Shown here: positions 35,064 through 44,027 of the stretch, piece by piece | How positions within the stretch are numbered: the first letter of the stretch is position 1 | How the letters are laid out: each line of letters starts with the position of its first letter | Assembly: GCF_020687785.1 (NCBI RefSeq) | Contig: NZ_JAJEWI010000012.1 | Location: 45,896-109,895 of the forward strand | DNA length: 64,000 nucleotides | Reading direction: 5' to 3' | Source: Sphingopyxis yananensis | Lineage (GTDB): Bacteria > Pseudomonadota > Alphaproteobacteria > Sphingomonadales > Sphingomonadaceae | The notes under the pieces: generated by a model | What the model was told of the DNA's origin: nothing | The model's database searches: none | The model's input: only the letters and a program-made list of their open reading frames with translations | Position numbers and translations under genes: made by a program

Positions 35064-35837
35064 ATGGTTCAACCAACATTTCCATCAGGGGCCGTTGCTG
35101 TATTTGGCGGTAGCGGCGGCATTGGCCAAGGCGTGGCAGAGCAATTTGCCAAATCGGGCACAGATGTTGCGATCTTTTATCGCAGCAAGAAAGACCAAGC
35201 GGAAGCTGTTGCCGAGAAAATTCGCGGTGTAGGCCGCAAAGCCAGCATCCACCAAGTCGATGTTCGCGACTATGACCAGATCGACCGCGCTGTGGCCGAC
35301 GCCATTGCCGAACATGGCCGCATTCATACCGTGATTTGGGGTGCCGGACCCGTGGTAGCGCAAGTGCCGATCGCGGACTGGAGCCTAGAGATGTTCCGCG
35401 CATCGATGGAAATCGAAGCCTTTGGCTTTTATCAAACCAGCCGCATCATCATTCCACATTTCCGTGCCAATGGTGGAGGCTCCTTTGTGCATTTGGGTTC
35501 CGCCGGTCATGATTGGTGGCCACATCTGGATGGCCTGTCCGTGGTTCCCAAAGCGTCGAATGAGGCGCTGATCAAGGGTATCGCCAAAGAAGAAGGCCCT
35601 AATGAAATTCGCGCCAACAGCATTTTGGTCGGCGTGATTGATGCGGGCCAATTCAAGGTCGGCCAAGAGGCGGGCTATTTTGACGAACAATGGGAAAGCG
35701 AAGTAAAAAAAATGCTGCCCCTAAAGCGTTGGGGCAAGCCCGAAGATATTGGCAATGCGGCCGTATTTTTTGCGTCTGACCAAGGAAATTATGTCACCGG
35801 CCAAACCATTTCGGTGGCGGGCGGATTTGGTGTCTAA
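35064..35837 (+). CDS. atypical SDR lacking the catalytic tyrosine
   Basis: SDR-fold protein of 257 residues with the cofactor motif GGSGGIGQG at about residues 15-23 and a C-terminal VAGG. Ser146 (HLGSAGH) and Lys163 are retained, but the catalytic Tyr thirteen residues after Ser146 is Ser159 (SVVPK instead of YxxxK), and the NNAG motif reads WGAG. Normal alcohol oxidation by the Tyr-Lys mechanism is therefore doubtful; it might act as an isomerase, a dehydratase or a binding protein, or use another base. It sits 39 bp after the BaiH-like gene and close before a SnoaL gene. Confidence 0.78.
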   Translation: MVQPTFPSGAVAVFGGSGGIGQGVAEQFAKSGTDVAIFYRSKKDQAEAVAEKIRGVGRKASIHQVDVRDYDQIDRAVADAIAEHGRIHTVIWGAGPVVAQVPIADWSLEMFRASMEIEAFGFYQTSRIIIPHFRANGGGSFVHLGSAGHDWWPHLDGLSVVPKASNEALIKGIAKEEGPNEIRANSILVGVIDAGQFKVGQEAGYFDEQWESEVKKMLPLKRWGKPEDIGNAAVFFASDQGNYVTGQTISVAGGFGV

Positions 35838-35850
35838 TGACCAACATCGC

Positions 35851-36402
35851 ATGGGCGGCACGCTGGCCGCCCATGCGATAGACATGGCCGAAATGCTGGA
35901 TCGCGCCGCGCTCCAGCATTTGGTTTGCACCTATGGCCATGCGATTGATCGGCACGATTATCCGCTGCTGCGGACGCTCTATCATGCCGATGGCACCGAC
36001 GATCACAGTCCTTTTTTCAACGGCTCAGCGGATGAATATATCGATTGGCTGCCCAGCATGATGGCGCAGTGGAGCCTGACATCCCATGCCATGACCAATA
36101 TGGTATTTTTGTTGAACGGCGATCAGGCCGAAGGCGTCACCACCGCCCGCACATGGCATCGGTCCGCAGACCAAAGCTATGATTTTATTGCATGGGGCCG
36201 TTATGCCGACCGTTTTCGCAAGCAAGATGGAATTTGGCGTTTCCAGCACCGCTTTTTCATTTTGGAATCCAGCGAAACACGGCCTGTGGACGGCGGAGAT
36301 GCGTTCCCAACGGAGGGCGTCGCACTGGCGGCGGCGGGGGGGAATGACCCGATGTATCGGGGCCTGAATTTGATCCGGACGGACCGCGAGCAGCGCGCTT
36401 AA
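35851..36402 (+). CDS. SnoaL/NTF2-fold protein
   Basis: SnoaL_4-type protein of about 183 residues. It keeps the helix-1 Tyr and Asp (VCTYGHAIDRHD), a His (TSHAMTN) and a His/Arg-rich end (WRFQHRFFIL). The start is uncertain: ATG at 35851 is reported, ATG at 35884 would fit the usual family length, and GTG at 35830 overlaps the SDR stop. Coupled to the preceding atypical SDR. It could be a dehydratase or isomerase of a steroid intermediate; the BaiE Asp is not in place. Confidence 0.68.
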   Translation: MGGTLAAHAIDMAEMLDRAALQHLVCTYGHAIDRHDYPLLRTLYHADGTDDHSPFFNGSADEYIDWLPSMMAQWSLTSHAMTNMVFLLNGDQAEGVTTARTWHRSADQSYDFIAWGRYADRFRKQDGIWRFQHRFFILESSETRPVDGGDAFPTEGVALAAAGGNDPMYRGLNLIRTDREQRA

Positions 36403-36425
36403 GCCGCCCAAACTGACCAAGATGG

Positions 36426-36458
36426 CCCAAGCTGCACGCCTTGGTGGTGCAGCTTGGG
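36426..36458. terminator. terminator between convergent operons
   Basis: CCCAAGCTGCAC (36426-36437) pairs with GTGCAGCTTGGG (36447-36458), 12-bp stem and 9-nt loop, with a GTTTTT tract shortly after on the plus strand. It separates the SnoaL gene from the end of the long leftward catabolic operon. Confidence 0.8.
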
Positions 36459-36467
36459 TCCTTGTTT

Positions 36468-38018
36468 TTAATCCCGCAAATCCATGCGCAGCACTTTGCC
36501 AGCGGCATTGCGTGGCAGCGCGTCGACAAAAACAATGGAACGCGGTACCTTGTAATTGGCCATATTAGCGCGGGCCCATGCCACCAATTCCTCGGATGTC
36601 AGCGCCATACCGGGACGCAGCACCACAAAGGCTTTGCCTACCTCGCCCATCCGTTCATCCGCTACGCCGATCACAGCCGCCATCTCAATCGATGGATTGG
36701 CGGCCAGCAGTCCTTCGATTTCAGCGGGGTAACAATTAAAGCCGCCGCTGATATACATGTCTTTTTTGCGGTCGGTGATTTTCAAATATCCGCGCGCGTC
36801 AATGGTGCCGATATCACCGGTGTGCAACCAGCCATCCGCATCAATCGCTTCGGCGGTGGCGGCTGGGTCATCCAAATAGCCTTGCATGACGGACGGACCG
36901 CGCACCCACAATTCGCCCGCTTCACCGGTCGGCATATCCACGCCGTCGTCCCCAACACAGCGCACTTCTGTGCCCGGCAAGGGATAACCACAGGTATTGG
37001 CAACGGTTTCGGCATCATCACCCTGACGGGTCATCGCAATGGCGCCGCATTCGGTCATGCCATAGCCATTGACGATATTTTGCATACCCAATTCCGCGCG
37101 CATCCGTTCGACCAGCGCCGGTGCCACAGGGGCGGCGCCGGTGACGGCGACGCGTAAGGACGAGAAATTGCGCGGCTTGTCGCCCGCCAATTCCTGAAGC
37201 AGCGACTGATAAATGGTCGGCGGTCCGGGAATGAAGCTGATGTGATGGTCTTCGATCAGCTTGGCGGTTTCCGCCGCATCGAACATTGGCTGCGGAACAA
37301 TGGTGGCCCCGCGCGTGAAGCAAACCACCCAGCCTGCTTTATAACCAAAGGTATGGAAGAAAGGATTGACGATCAAATAACGGTCGCCTTCGCGCAGGTC
37401 GACGCGCACGGCCCAATCGCCGAAAATCTGCACGGCTTGGCGGTGCGCCGTTAGCGCGCCTTTGGGCCGGCCTGTGGTGCCGGATGTAAAAATAATGTCG
37501 CAAATATGATCGCCGGTCAGCTTGTCCATTGCCGCTGAAACCGCCGCATCACCCGCGCCCTTGCCCCGCGCGACAAAATCATCCCATGGCTGGCCGTCCA
37601 TCACGATGATGTCGGCCAGATCGGGCAAATCTTCGCCTGAAATCATCTGGCGATAATCGGTGCCCAGAAAATTTTCGGGGACAAACAACATCTTCACATG
37701 GGCACGGCGCAAAATATCCGCCGCTTCGCCGCCCTTGAAGCGGGTGTTCATGGGAACGATAATCGCGCCCACGGTTTGCGCGCCCAAGGCCGTCAAAATC
37801 CATTCACGGGTGTTCGGTGCCCAAATGGCGACACGGTCGCCCTCCCCCACATGGCTGGCGATCATCGCAGACGCCACAGCGCGGGCATCCGCCCATATCT
37901 GTGCATAGGTCCAGCTGTGATCGCCCGTGATGAGCCCTAGCCTATCTGGCCATTGCTGTGCTGCCTGCGCAGCGGAATGCGGAATGGTTTCCGGCCAATG
38001 GCCCATCACGTCGGTCAT
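36468..38018 (-). CDS. fadD3: acyl-CoA synthetase, FadD3-like (HIP-CoA ligase)
   Basis: ANL-superfamily ligase of 516 residues: AMP-binding motif TSGTTGRPKGA (about 176-186), YGMTECGAIAM (about 320), DRKKDMYISGGFN (about 425), and the C-terminal catalytic Lys in RNAAGKVLRMDL. Its place in a cluster with ipdA, ipdB, ipdC, ipdF and echA20 homologues makes FadD3 the best reading, which activates the C/D-ring acid HIP to its CoA ester as the entry step. It is the last gene of the 18-gene leftward operon, 12 bp after the thiolase. Confidence 0.85.
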   Translation of the reverse strand: MTDVMGHWPETIPHSAAQAAQQWPDRLGLITGDHSWTYAQIWADARAVASAMIASHVGEGDRVAIWAPNTREWILTALGAQTVGAIIVPMNTRFKGGEAADILRRAHVKMLFVPENFLGTDYRQMISGEDLPDLADIIVMDGQPWDDFVARGKGAGDAAVSAAMDKLTGDHICDIIFTSGTTGRPKGALTAHRQAVQIFGDWAVRVDLREGDRYLIVNPFFHTFGYKAGWVVCFTRGATIVPQPMFDAAETAKLIEDHHISFIPGPPTIYQSLLQELAGDKPRNFSSLRVAVTGAAPVAPALVERMRAELGMQNIVNGYGMTECGAIAMTRQGDDAETVANTCGYPLPGTEVRCVGDDGVDMPTGEAGELWVRGPSVMQGYLDDPAATAEAIDADGWLHTGDIGTIDARGYLKITDRKKDMYISGGFNCYPAEIEGLLAANPSIEMAAVIGVADERMGEVGKAFVVLRPGMALTSEELVAWARANMANYKVPRSIVFVDALPRNAAGKVLRMDLRD

Positions 38019-38029
38019 ATAATTTAGCC

Positions 38030-39232
38030 TTAAGCTACTTCAAACAGGCCAGCAGCACCCATGCCGCCAGCAACACACATCGAAACGACTACATATTTTA
38101 CACCGCGGCGCTTACCCTCGATCAGGGCGTGGCCAACAAGGCGCGAACCGGTCATGCCAAAGGGGTGACCAATGGCGATACCGCCGCCGTTCACGTTCAG
38201 CTTGGCTGGGTCGATTTCCAGCTTTTGCTGGCAATAAACGGCTTGGCTGGCAAAGGCTTCGTTGATTTCGAACAGGCCGATATCGTCGATTTTCAAACCC
38301 GCACGATCCAACAGCTTGGGAATGGCGAAAACAGGGCCAATGCCCATTTCATCCGCGCCGCAGCCCGCCACTTGGAAACCGCGATAGACACCCAAAACCG
38401 GCAGGTTTTCACGCTGTGCGGTGGCCAAATCCATCACCACTTGGGCCGATGCACCATCCGACAATTGGCTGGCGTTTCCGGCGGTGACATGCTTGCCTTC
38501 TTGAATGACCATGCCATTTTTGAACACGGGCTTCAGGCCAGCCAAGGCTTCATAAGTGGTACCAGCACGCACGCCTTCGTCGCGGTCCAGCGTCACTTCT
38601 TCCTTGCCGGTTTCATTGCCTTCCTTGTCAAACAAGGCCTTTTGCACGGTAATCGGCACGATTTCGTCGTCAAATTTGCCGGCTTCTTGGGCGGCAGCCG
38701 CGCGTTGCTGCGACAATGCGGCAAATTGGTCCTGCACTTCGCGGCTAACGCCATAGCGTTCGGCCACGATTTCCGCCGTTTCGATCATCACCATATAGGC
38801 GTAGGGATCTTGTGCCTTGACCAGTTCCGAACGGTTGCGAAATGCGGGGGCATGCTTGTTCAGGGTCAACGACACGCTTTCGCAGCCGCCAGCAATCGCC
38901 ACGTCAATTTCGTTGGTCATGATGCCGCGCGAAGCCAGCGCGATGCTGTTCAGGCCTGACGAGCATTTGCGGTCCATCGCAAAACCAGCAACCGTGTCGG
39001 GCAACACCGACGCATGAACCGCCAAGCGGCCCAGATTATAGCTTTGGGTGTTCCAATGATTGGCGACGCCCAGATACACATCGTCCACGCGCGCAGGGTC
39101 AATGCCCGCACGGGCCACGGCGGCATTGACAACATGTGCGGCCAACATCGGGGCTTCAGTGTCGTTAAAGGCGCCGCGATAGGCTTTGCCTACGCCCGTC
39201 CGGGCGGTGGATACAATGGCGGCTTCCCGCAT
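38030..39232 (-). CDS. thiolase (acetyl-CoA acetyltransferase)
   Basis: Thiolase of 400 residues with nucleophile Cys in DRKCSSGLNSIALA (about residue 90), GHPFGMTGSR with catalytic His, and CVAGGMG with the second Cys. ATG at 39232 follows AGAGGA. A second thiolase, FadA6-like, is at 44028, so the two likely act at different stages, for example side-chain or ring-derived 3-ketoacyl-CoA cleavage. Resemblance to FadA5 versus FadA6 cannot be settled by eye. Confidence 0.88.
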   Translation of the reverse strand: MREAAIVSTARTGVGKAYRGAFNDTEAPMLAAHVVNAAVARAGIDPARVDDVYLGVANHWNTQSYNLGRLAVHASVLPDTVAGFAMDRKCSSGLNSIALASRGIMTNEIDVAIAGGCESVSLTLNKHAPAFRNRSELVKAQDPYAYMVMIETAEIVAERYGVSREVQDQFAALSQQRAAAAQEAGKFDDEIVPITVQKALFDKEGNETGKEEVTLDRDEGVRAGTTYEALAGLKPVFKNGMVIQEGKHVTAGNASQLSDGASAQVVMDLATAQRENLPVLGVYRGFQVAGCGADEMGIGPVFAIPKLLDRAGLKIDDIGLFEINEAFASQAVYCQQKLEIDPAKLNVNGGGIAIGHPFGMTGSRLVGHALIEGKRRGVKYVVVSMCVAGGMGAAGLFEVA

Positions 39233-39256
39233 GATCAATCCTCTTCTTTAATCGTC

Positions 39257-39631
39257 TTAAACGACGTGCATATTGGCAGCGCCAAAATATGCCCGCATTT
39301 CTGTCACTTGATTTTCAGCATTAAAGCGGAACGTATCGATCACATCGATGCGCTGCTTCTGGCCTTCCCATTCCAGATGGACGGAAAAAGGGAATACCGC
39401 ATATTCATCGGTCAGGCGCACAGGCCCTTCCAATTGCAGCGTCGCGCCCGTCGCCATCGAAGCGGTGTAAAATTCGCGGATCGCATCACGGCCACGCAGC
39501 ACCGGCGCGCCCACAGGATCTTCTACCGTCGCATCTTCGGCGAACAAGGCCACCACCTGTTCAGGCTCGCCCGCCGCAAAAGCGGCGACATAGGCCTGCA
39601 CGACCGCTTCCATTTTTGCATGATCGGCCAT
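39257..39631 (-). CDS. ksi: steroid Delta5-isomerase (ketosteroid isomerase)
   Basis: Small SnoaL/NTF2-fold protein of 124 residues that matches Comamonas and Pseudomonas ketosteroid isomerase. The catalytic triad is in exact Comamonas numbering: Tyr14, Asp38 (ATVEDPVG) and Asp99 (DVIDTF). The enzyme moves the Delta5 double bond to Delta4 in 3-oxosteroids. ATG at 39631 is preceded by AGAAGGA. It lies between maoC (4 bp) and the thiolase inside the steroid operon, which fits its function. This is one of the most secure steroid-specific calls in the window. Confidence 0.92.
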   Translation of the reverse strand: MADHAKMEAVVQAYVAAFAAGEPEQVVALFAEDATVEDPVGAPVLRGRDAIREFYTASMATGATLQLEGPVRLTDEYAVFPFSVHLEWEGQKQRIDVIDTFRFNAENQVTEMRAYFGAANMHVV

Positions 39632-39635
39632 TTGC

Positions 39636-40097
39636 TTATCCTTCTGGAAAATAGCGGCTGATGGTGTCAACCACACAGGCTGGCTTGTCGCTGCCTTCGA
39701 TTTCCACCGTCACACGAACGGTGGATTGAATGGCGCCTTTAATTTCTTCGACCGCTACCACTTCGCCGACGCCGCGAATGCGGCTGCCGACTTTGACGGG
39801 GGCCAAAAAGCGCAAACGATCCGCCCCGACATTCACCGCATGGGCAAAGCCGCGCACTTCAATAAGGTCGGGCAAAAAGAAATTCACCAAGCTCATGGTC
39901 AAATAACCATGGGCGATGGTGCCGCCGAACGGGCCATCCTTGGCACGGTCCACATCCACGTGAATCCATTGATGGTCACCCGTGACCTCCGCAAAACCAT
40001 TGACGCGGTCTTGGTCGATCATCAGCCATTCGGTCGCGGGCAAAGCCGTGCCTTCTTTGCCAATCAAATCAGCGGGTTTGTCGAAAATTACGGGCAT
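39636..40097 (-). CDS. MaoC-like enoyl-CoA hydratase
   Basis: Single hot-dog-fold protein of 153 residues with the R-hydratase motif FAEVTGDHQWIHVD...GPFGGTIAHGYLTMSL (catalytic Asp and His). Such single-domain MaoC hydratases add water to enoyl-CoA, often for steroid side-chain or ring acyl-CoA. It lies 5 bp after ipdF and before the isomerase gene. Its substrate within the pathway is not defined; the nearest mycobacterial role would be a side-chain or HIP-derived enoyl-CoA. Confidence 0.85.
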   Translation of the reverse strand: MPVIFDKPADLIGKEGTALPATEWLMIDQDRVNGFAEVTGDHQWIHVDVDRAKDGPFGGTIAHGYLTMSLVNFFLPDLIEVRGFAHAVNVGADRLRFLAPVKVGSRIRGVGEVVAVEEIKGAIQSTVRVTVEIEGSDKPACVVDTISRYFPEG

Positions 40098-40101
40098 GAC
40101 A

Positions 40102-40881
40102 TCAGGCCCTTTGGCTGGAAACCGACAGCACTTCGCCGGTCATATAGCTGGACAGGTCCGACGCCAAGAACATCATCACATTGGCGACTTCCCACACTTC
40201 GGCAGGGCGGCCAAAGGCTTCTTGCGAGGCCAATTTGGCCAGCATATCTTCGGTCGTCACCTTGGCGAGAAAAGCGTGCATCGCGATGCTTGGCGCAACC
40301 GCGTTAATGCGCACACCATGTTCTGCGGCTTCGACGGCCGAACAACGAGTGAAGGCCATGACGCCCGCTTTGGCGGCGGCATAATGGGCTTGGCCCTTTT
40401 GCGCGCGCCAGCCCAAAACCGATGCGTTGTTGACGACCGATCCGGTGCCGCGTGCATACATGCTGGGCAAGAAAGCGCGGCTCATGCGGAATACGCTGTT
40501 CAGCGTCACGTCCAGCACGCGGCTCCATTGGTCATCGGTCATATCAACGACATCGACTTCGCCGCCCAGACCGGCATTGTTGATAAGCACATCCACATGG
40601 CCCAGTTCCGCCAGCGATGCGGCATGCAGCGCATCAACCTGTGCTTGGTCGGTGACATCGCAAACAAAGGTTGCTGGACGCGCCACGCCGACTTCATCAG
40701 CAATGCGATCGGCGGCTTCGCCCAAGCGGCGTTCGTGGAAATCGCTGATTAGCACGGTTGCACCTTCTTCGGCGGCGCGCTTGGCGGCCGAATAGCCAAT
40801 GCCAGTGCCCGCCGCAGCGGTGACAACCACGGTCTTGCCCTTTAGCAGACCACGGGCTTCGGGATAGGCTGGGATTTTCAT
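40102..40881 (-). CDS. ipdF: SDR, IpdF-like 5-hydroxy-HIC-CoA dehydrogenase
   Basis: SDR of 259 residues closely resembling Rv3559c/IpdF as remembered: GLLKGKTVVVTAAAGTGIG start, ISDFHERRLGEAADRI, NNASVLGWRAQ, HYAAAKAGVMAFTRCSA and DLSSYMTGEVLSVSSQ. IpdF oxidises the 5-hydroxyl of the HIP-derived CoA ester. Catalytic Ser and YxxxK are intact. Its ATG overlaps the fadE30 stop by 4 bases and has GAGGAAA upstream. Position within the cluster fits the role. Confidence 0.88.
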   Translation of the reverse strand: MKIPAYPEARGLLKGKTVVVTAAAGTGIGYSAAKRAAEEGATVLISDFHERRLGEAADRIADEVGVARPATFVCDVTDQAQVDALHAASLAELGHVDVLINNAGLGGEVDVVDMTDDQWSRVLDVTLNSVFRMSRAFLPSMYARGTGSVVNNASVLGWRAQKGQAHYAAAKAGVMAFTRCSAVEAAEHGVRINAVAPSIAMHAFLAKVTTEDMLAKLASQEAFGRPAEVWEVANVMMFLASDLSSYMTGEVLSVSSQRA

Positions 40882-42056
40882 AGATTTCCTCGTGGTTCGC
40901 GCGGCAGACCAAGACCCCGTTCAGCGATCAAATTGCGCTGAATCTGGTTGGTGCCGCCATAAATGGTGTCGGATCGGGAAAAGAGATACATGTTGGGCAG
41001 CATCGGCCAATGATAGTTGTCGCCGTCCACCACTTCGCCGGCTTGGCCCAGCACATCCATGGCCAATTCGCCAAGGTCGCGCCGCCATGTCGCCCATTGA
41101 ATTTTATAGGTCAGCGCCGCGCCGTCGATAGCCGACAAATCAGTGTTCGACAGCATCCGCAGCGCGCCATAGCGCATCAAACGCAGGCCCACTTCGGCCT
41201 TGGCAATGCGGCTGCGCACCACGCCGTCGCTTGCCATGCCATTGGCTTTGGCTGCAGCGATAATGGCATCCAACTCGTTGCGGAATTGCATTTGCTGCGC
41301 CAGCGTGGATACGCCGCGTTCAAAGGCCAACAGACCCATGGCGACGCGCCAACCATCGCCAACGCTGCCGATCAAACTGTCGGCAGGGCATCGTGCGTCG
41401 GTAAAGAAGGTTTCGTTAAATTCCGCTTCGCCGTTCATTTGGCCAATCGGCACCACTTCAATGCCGGGTTGGCCCATCTTCATCATCAAGAAGGTCAGGC
41501 CTTTGGGGCCTTGTGAACCTTCTTCGCTGCGCGCGATGACGAAAATCCAGTCGGAAAAATGCGCCAAACTGGTCCAGACCTTTTGGCCATTGACCACCCA
41601 TTCATCGCCGTCCAGCCGCGCTTTGGTGCGGACATTCGCCAAATCAGAACCCGCATTGGGTTCCGAATAGCCTTGGCACCAAATATCCGTTCCTGCGGCA
41701 ATACCGGGCAAGAATTTGGCTTTTTGTTCTTCGGTTCCAAAGGCCAAAATGGTGGGACCAGCCAATTCCACACCAATATGATTGATGCGGTTTGGCGCGC
41801 CCGCACGCGCATATTCTTCGGCGAAAATCACTTGCTGTGCCAAGGTGGCGTCGCGCCCGCCCCATGCCTTGGGCCAGCCAATGCACGACCAGCCATGGGC
41901 CGCTAGCTGCTGTTCCCACAAGCGGCGGCGGTCCACCTTGGACACCAAATTGGTGATGCCCCGAATATCGGCAAAGGGACCATCCATTTGCTCTTGCAGC
42001 CATGCGGCGCATTCCTGACGAAAAGCTTCGTCAGCAGCAGAAAATCCTAGCTTCAT
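40878..42056 (-). CDS. acyl-CoA dehydrogenase, FadE30-like
   Basis: Acyl-CoA dehydrogenase of 392 residues: substrate/FAD loop WCQGYSEPNAGSDLANVRTKA, WTSLAHFSDW, and C-terminal IYGGTNQIQRNLIAERGLGLPR. It overlaps the stop of the next FadE gene by ATGA (start ATG 42056), implying a paired product. Steroid acyl-CoA dehydrogenases usually form alpha2-beta2 heterotetramers encoded by adjacent genes. FadE30 in mycobacteria acts on the 5-hydroxy HIP-CoA; the exact match is inferred from synteny next to ipdF. Confidence 0.85.
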   Translation of the reverse strand: MKLGFSAADEAFRQECAAWLQEQMDGPFADIRGITNLVSKVDRRRLWEQQLAAHGWSCIGWPKAWGGRDATLAQQVIFAEEYARAGAPNRINHIGVELAGPTILAFGTEEQKAKFLPGIAAGTDIWCQGYSEPNAGSDLANVRTKARLDGDEWVVNGQKVWTSLAHFSDWIFVIARSEEGSQGPKGLTFLMMKMGQPGIEVVPIGQMNGEAEFNETFFTDARCPADSLIGSVGDGWRVAMGLLAFERGVSTLAQQMQFRNELDAIIAAAKANGMASDGVVRSRIAKAEVGLRLMRYGALRMLSNTDLSAIDGAALTYKIQWATWRRDLGELAMDVLGQAGEVVDGDNYHWPMLPNMYLFSRSDTIYGGTNQIQRNLIAERGLGLPREPRGNL

Positions 42057-43114
42057 AGCGCGGCTCCCATCACCAAATCGGCGATTTTCTGGCGGTGCCA
42101 TTCGCTATCACCCATCATGGATGAAATGCTGCGCGCCCGTTTGAAAAACAGATGGGCGTCATGTTCCCATGTGAAACCAATGCCGCCATGCAATTGAATC
42201 ATATGCCCCGAACAGGCACGATAGGTATCCGCGCAAAAGCTTTTGGCCGAATGCAGGGCCAAGGCTTGTTCCTCGTCACCCTCATCCACCGCGCAAGCGG
42301 CCCAATAAACCGCCGAACGAGCTTGTTCAATGTCGACCATCATATCGGCCAAACGATGTTTATAGGCCTGATAAGACCCAATTTGGCGGCCAAATTGCAC
42401 CCGTTCTTTGGAATAAGCGACGGTGATATCCAGCGCCGACTGCGACCCGCCCAAGGCTTCGGCGGCCAAGCATAGCCAACCGCCTTGACGAAAGCCTGCA
42501 TGGGCTTTGTCGGCATCATCCAACCGGTCGACAGCGGCCTGATCCAAGATCAGTTTCGCCAATGGACGCGTCTGGTCCATGGTGGTTTGCGCGCTGATGC
42601 TTACACCCGCTGCTTTGCGATCCAGCACAAATACGCCAAGGCTGCTGGCGATCACATAAAGGTCGGCCGCCACACCATGCGGGACAAAGGGCAACGTGCC
42701 CGACAATTTGCCGTCCGCAAAATGCAGCGCTTCGGCGTCGGCTTCGACGGCAGCGACAAGAATATCGCCGGACAATATGCCGCCCAGATAGGCCTGATGC
42801 TGGTCCGTATTGCCGCCCAGCGCAATGGCGCGAGCGCCTGCCGCCAGACCCAGCAATGGCAAGGCCGCAACATGGGTTCCCGCTGCCTCGGCGACGATGG
42901 ACAATTCCACCATGCCCAGACCAGCGCCGCCCAATTCTTCGGCGATGCCAATGCCCGCTAGGCCCAGTTCCTTGCAAAAACTGGACCATAGCGCACGATC
43001 CACACCATCTGCGGCCATGGCCGCGCGGGTGCGCTCGCTGCTGGCATTTTCCGCGAAAAAGGCTTTCACCGTTTCCGCGATCATCGCCTGTTCGTCAGTA
43101 AAGGCGAATTCCAT
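42053..43114 (-). CDS. acyl-CoA dehydrogenase, small partner subunit
   Basis: A 353-residue FadE protein with the short form typical of the second subunit of steroid heteromeric dehydrogenases (FadE32/33-like). SKERVQFGRQIGSYQAYKHRLADM and QLHGGIGFTWEHDAHLFFKRA are present. It lacks the full N-terminal length of its neighbour. Coupled by overlap to the 40878 gene and 3 bp from the upstream SDR gene. Confidence 0.82.
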   Translation of the reverse strand: MEFAFTDEQAMIAETVKAFFAENASSERTRAAMAADGVDRALWSSFCKELGLAGIGIAEELGGAGLGMVELSIVAEAAGTHVAALPLLGLAAGARAIALGGNTDQHQAYLGGILSGDILVAAVEADAEALHFADGKLSGTLPFVPHGVAADLYVIASSLGVFVLDRKAAGVSISAQTTMDQTRPLAKLILDQAAVDRLDDADKAHAGFRQGGWLCLAAEALGGSQSALDITVAYSKERVQFGRQIGSYQAYKHRLADMMVDIEQARSAVYWAACAVDEGDEEQALALHSAKSFCADTYRACSGHMIQLHGGIGFTWEHDAHLFFKRARSISSMMGDSEWHRQKIADLVMGAAL

Positions 43115-43117
43115 CGC

Positions 43118-44023
43118 TCAGCCTGCCCCGTAAACGGCTTTGGCGGGTTCCCGCACGTTCAGCAATTTACGGACCACATCGTCCAATTCGCTGGCGTTAT
43201 AACGCGCACCCTTGTCAAAGCCTTGGCTGTCGGTCCAGCCTTGCGACAAGAAGATATTGCCGCCCTTCAACTCGAACACCTGACCGGTCACGCCCTTGGA
43301 CTGTTCCGACACCAAATAGGCCACCAATGGGGCCATATTTTCCGGTGCGAACACGTCGAACGCGCCGTCTTCCACGCCCATGTCAAATGCGCCCGTATCG
43401 GTCATACGCGTGCGAGCATTGGGGGCAAGGGCATTGGCTGTGATGCCAAGGCGTGCCAGTTCCGCCGCCTGAACCAAGGTCAGGGTTGCGATACCGCCCT
43501 TGGCGGTCGAATAGGCCGACTGGCCCACCGAACCTTGCAAGCCAGCGCCGCTGGTGGTGTTGATGATGCGCGCATCGACCGGATTGCCCGCCTTGGCCTG
43601 TGCCCGCCAATATTCAGCGGCATGGCGGCTGGTGCAGAAATGCCCACGCAAATGCACGCGGATGACGGCATCCCATTCTTCGGGCGAGCAAGTGAAAAAC
43701 ATACGGTCGCGCACAAAGCCAGCGTTGTTCACGACGGCATCCAAGCGGCCAAAATTCTCGATCGCCGCGTCGACCATGCGCTTGCCAGCGTCCCAATCGG
43801 CCACGTCATCGGTGTTGGCGACCGCTTCGCCGCCAAAGCTGCGGATTTCATCGACAACCTGTTCGGCGGCGCCCTTGGTTAAGCCCGCTTCCCCGTGCGT
43901 TCCAACGCCCAGATCGTTAATAACCAGCTTGGCACCTTGGCGCGCCAATTCCAGCGCATATTCCTTGCCCAAACCATTGCCTGCGCCCGTAACAATCGCG
44001 ACGCGTCCTTCACAAATACCCAT
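43118..44023 (-). CDS. SDR, Rv3548c-like (MFE-2-type 3-hydroxyacyl-CoA dehydrogenase)
   Basis: SDR of 301 residues, longer than classical ones, with VTGAGNGLGKEYALELARQGAKLVINDLG near the N-terminus, NNAG, TTSGAGLQG and SAYSTAKGG (YxxxK). The pattern is that of the dehydrogenase part of peroxisomal multifunctional enzymes and of the Rv3548c protein in the mycobacterial KstR2 cluster. It probably oxidises a 3-hydroxyacyl-CoA before FadA6 thiolysis. GAGG lies before the ATG at 44023. Confidence 0.82.
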   Translation of the reverse strand: MGICEGRVAIVTGAGNGLGKEYALELARQGAKLVINDLGVGTHGEAGLTKGAAEQVVDEIRSFGGEAVANTDDVADWDAGKRMVDAAIENFGRLDAVVNNAGFVRDRMFFTCSPEEWDAVIRVHLRGHFCTSRHAAEYWRAQAKAGNPVDARIINTTSGAGLQGSVGQSAYSTAKGGIATLTLVQAAELARLGITANALAPNARTRMTDTGAFDMGVEDGAFDVFAPENMAPLVAYLVSEQSKGVTGQVFELKGGNIFLSQGWTDSQGFDKGARYNASELDDVVRKLLNVREPAKAVYGAG

Positions 44024-44027
44024 GTCC

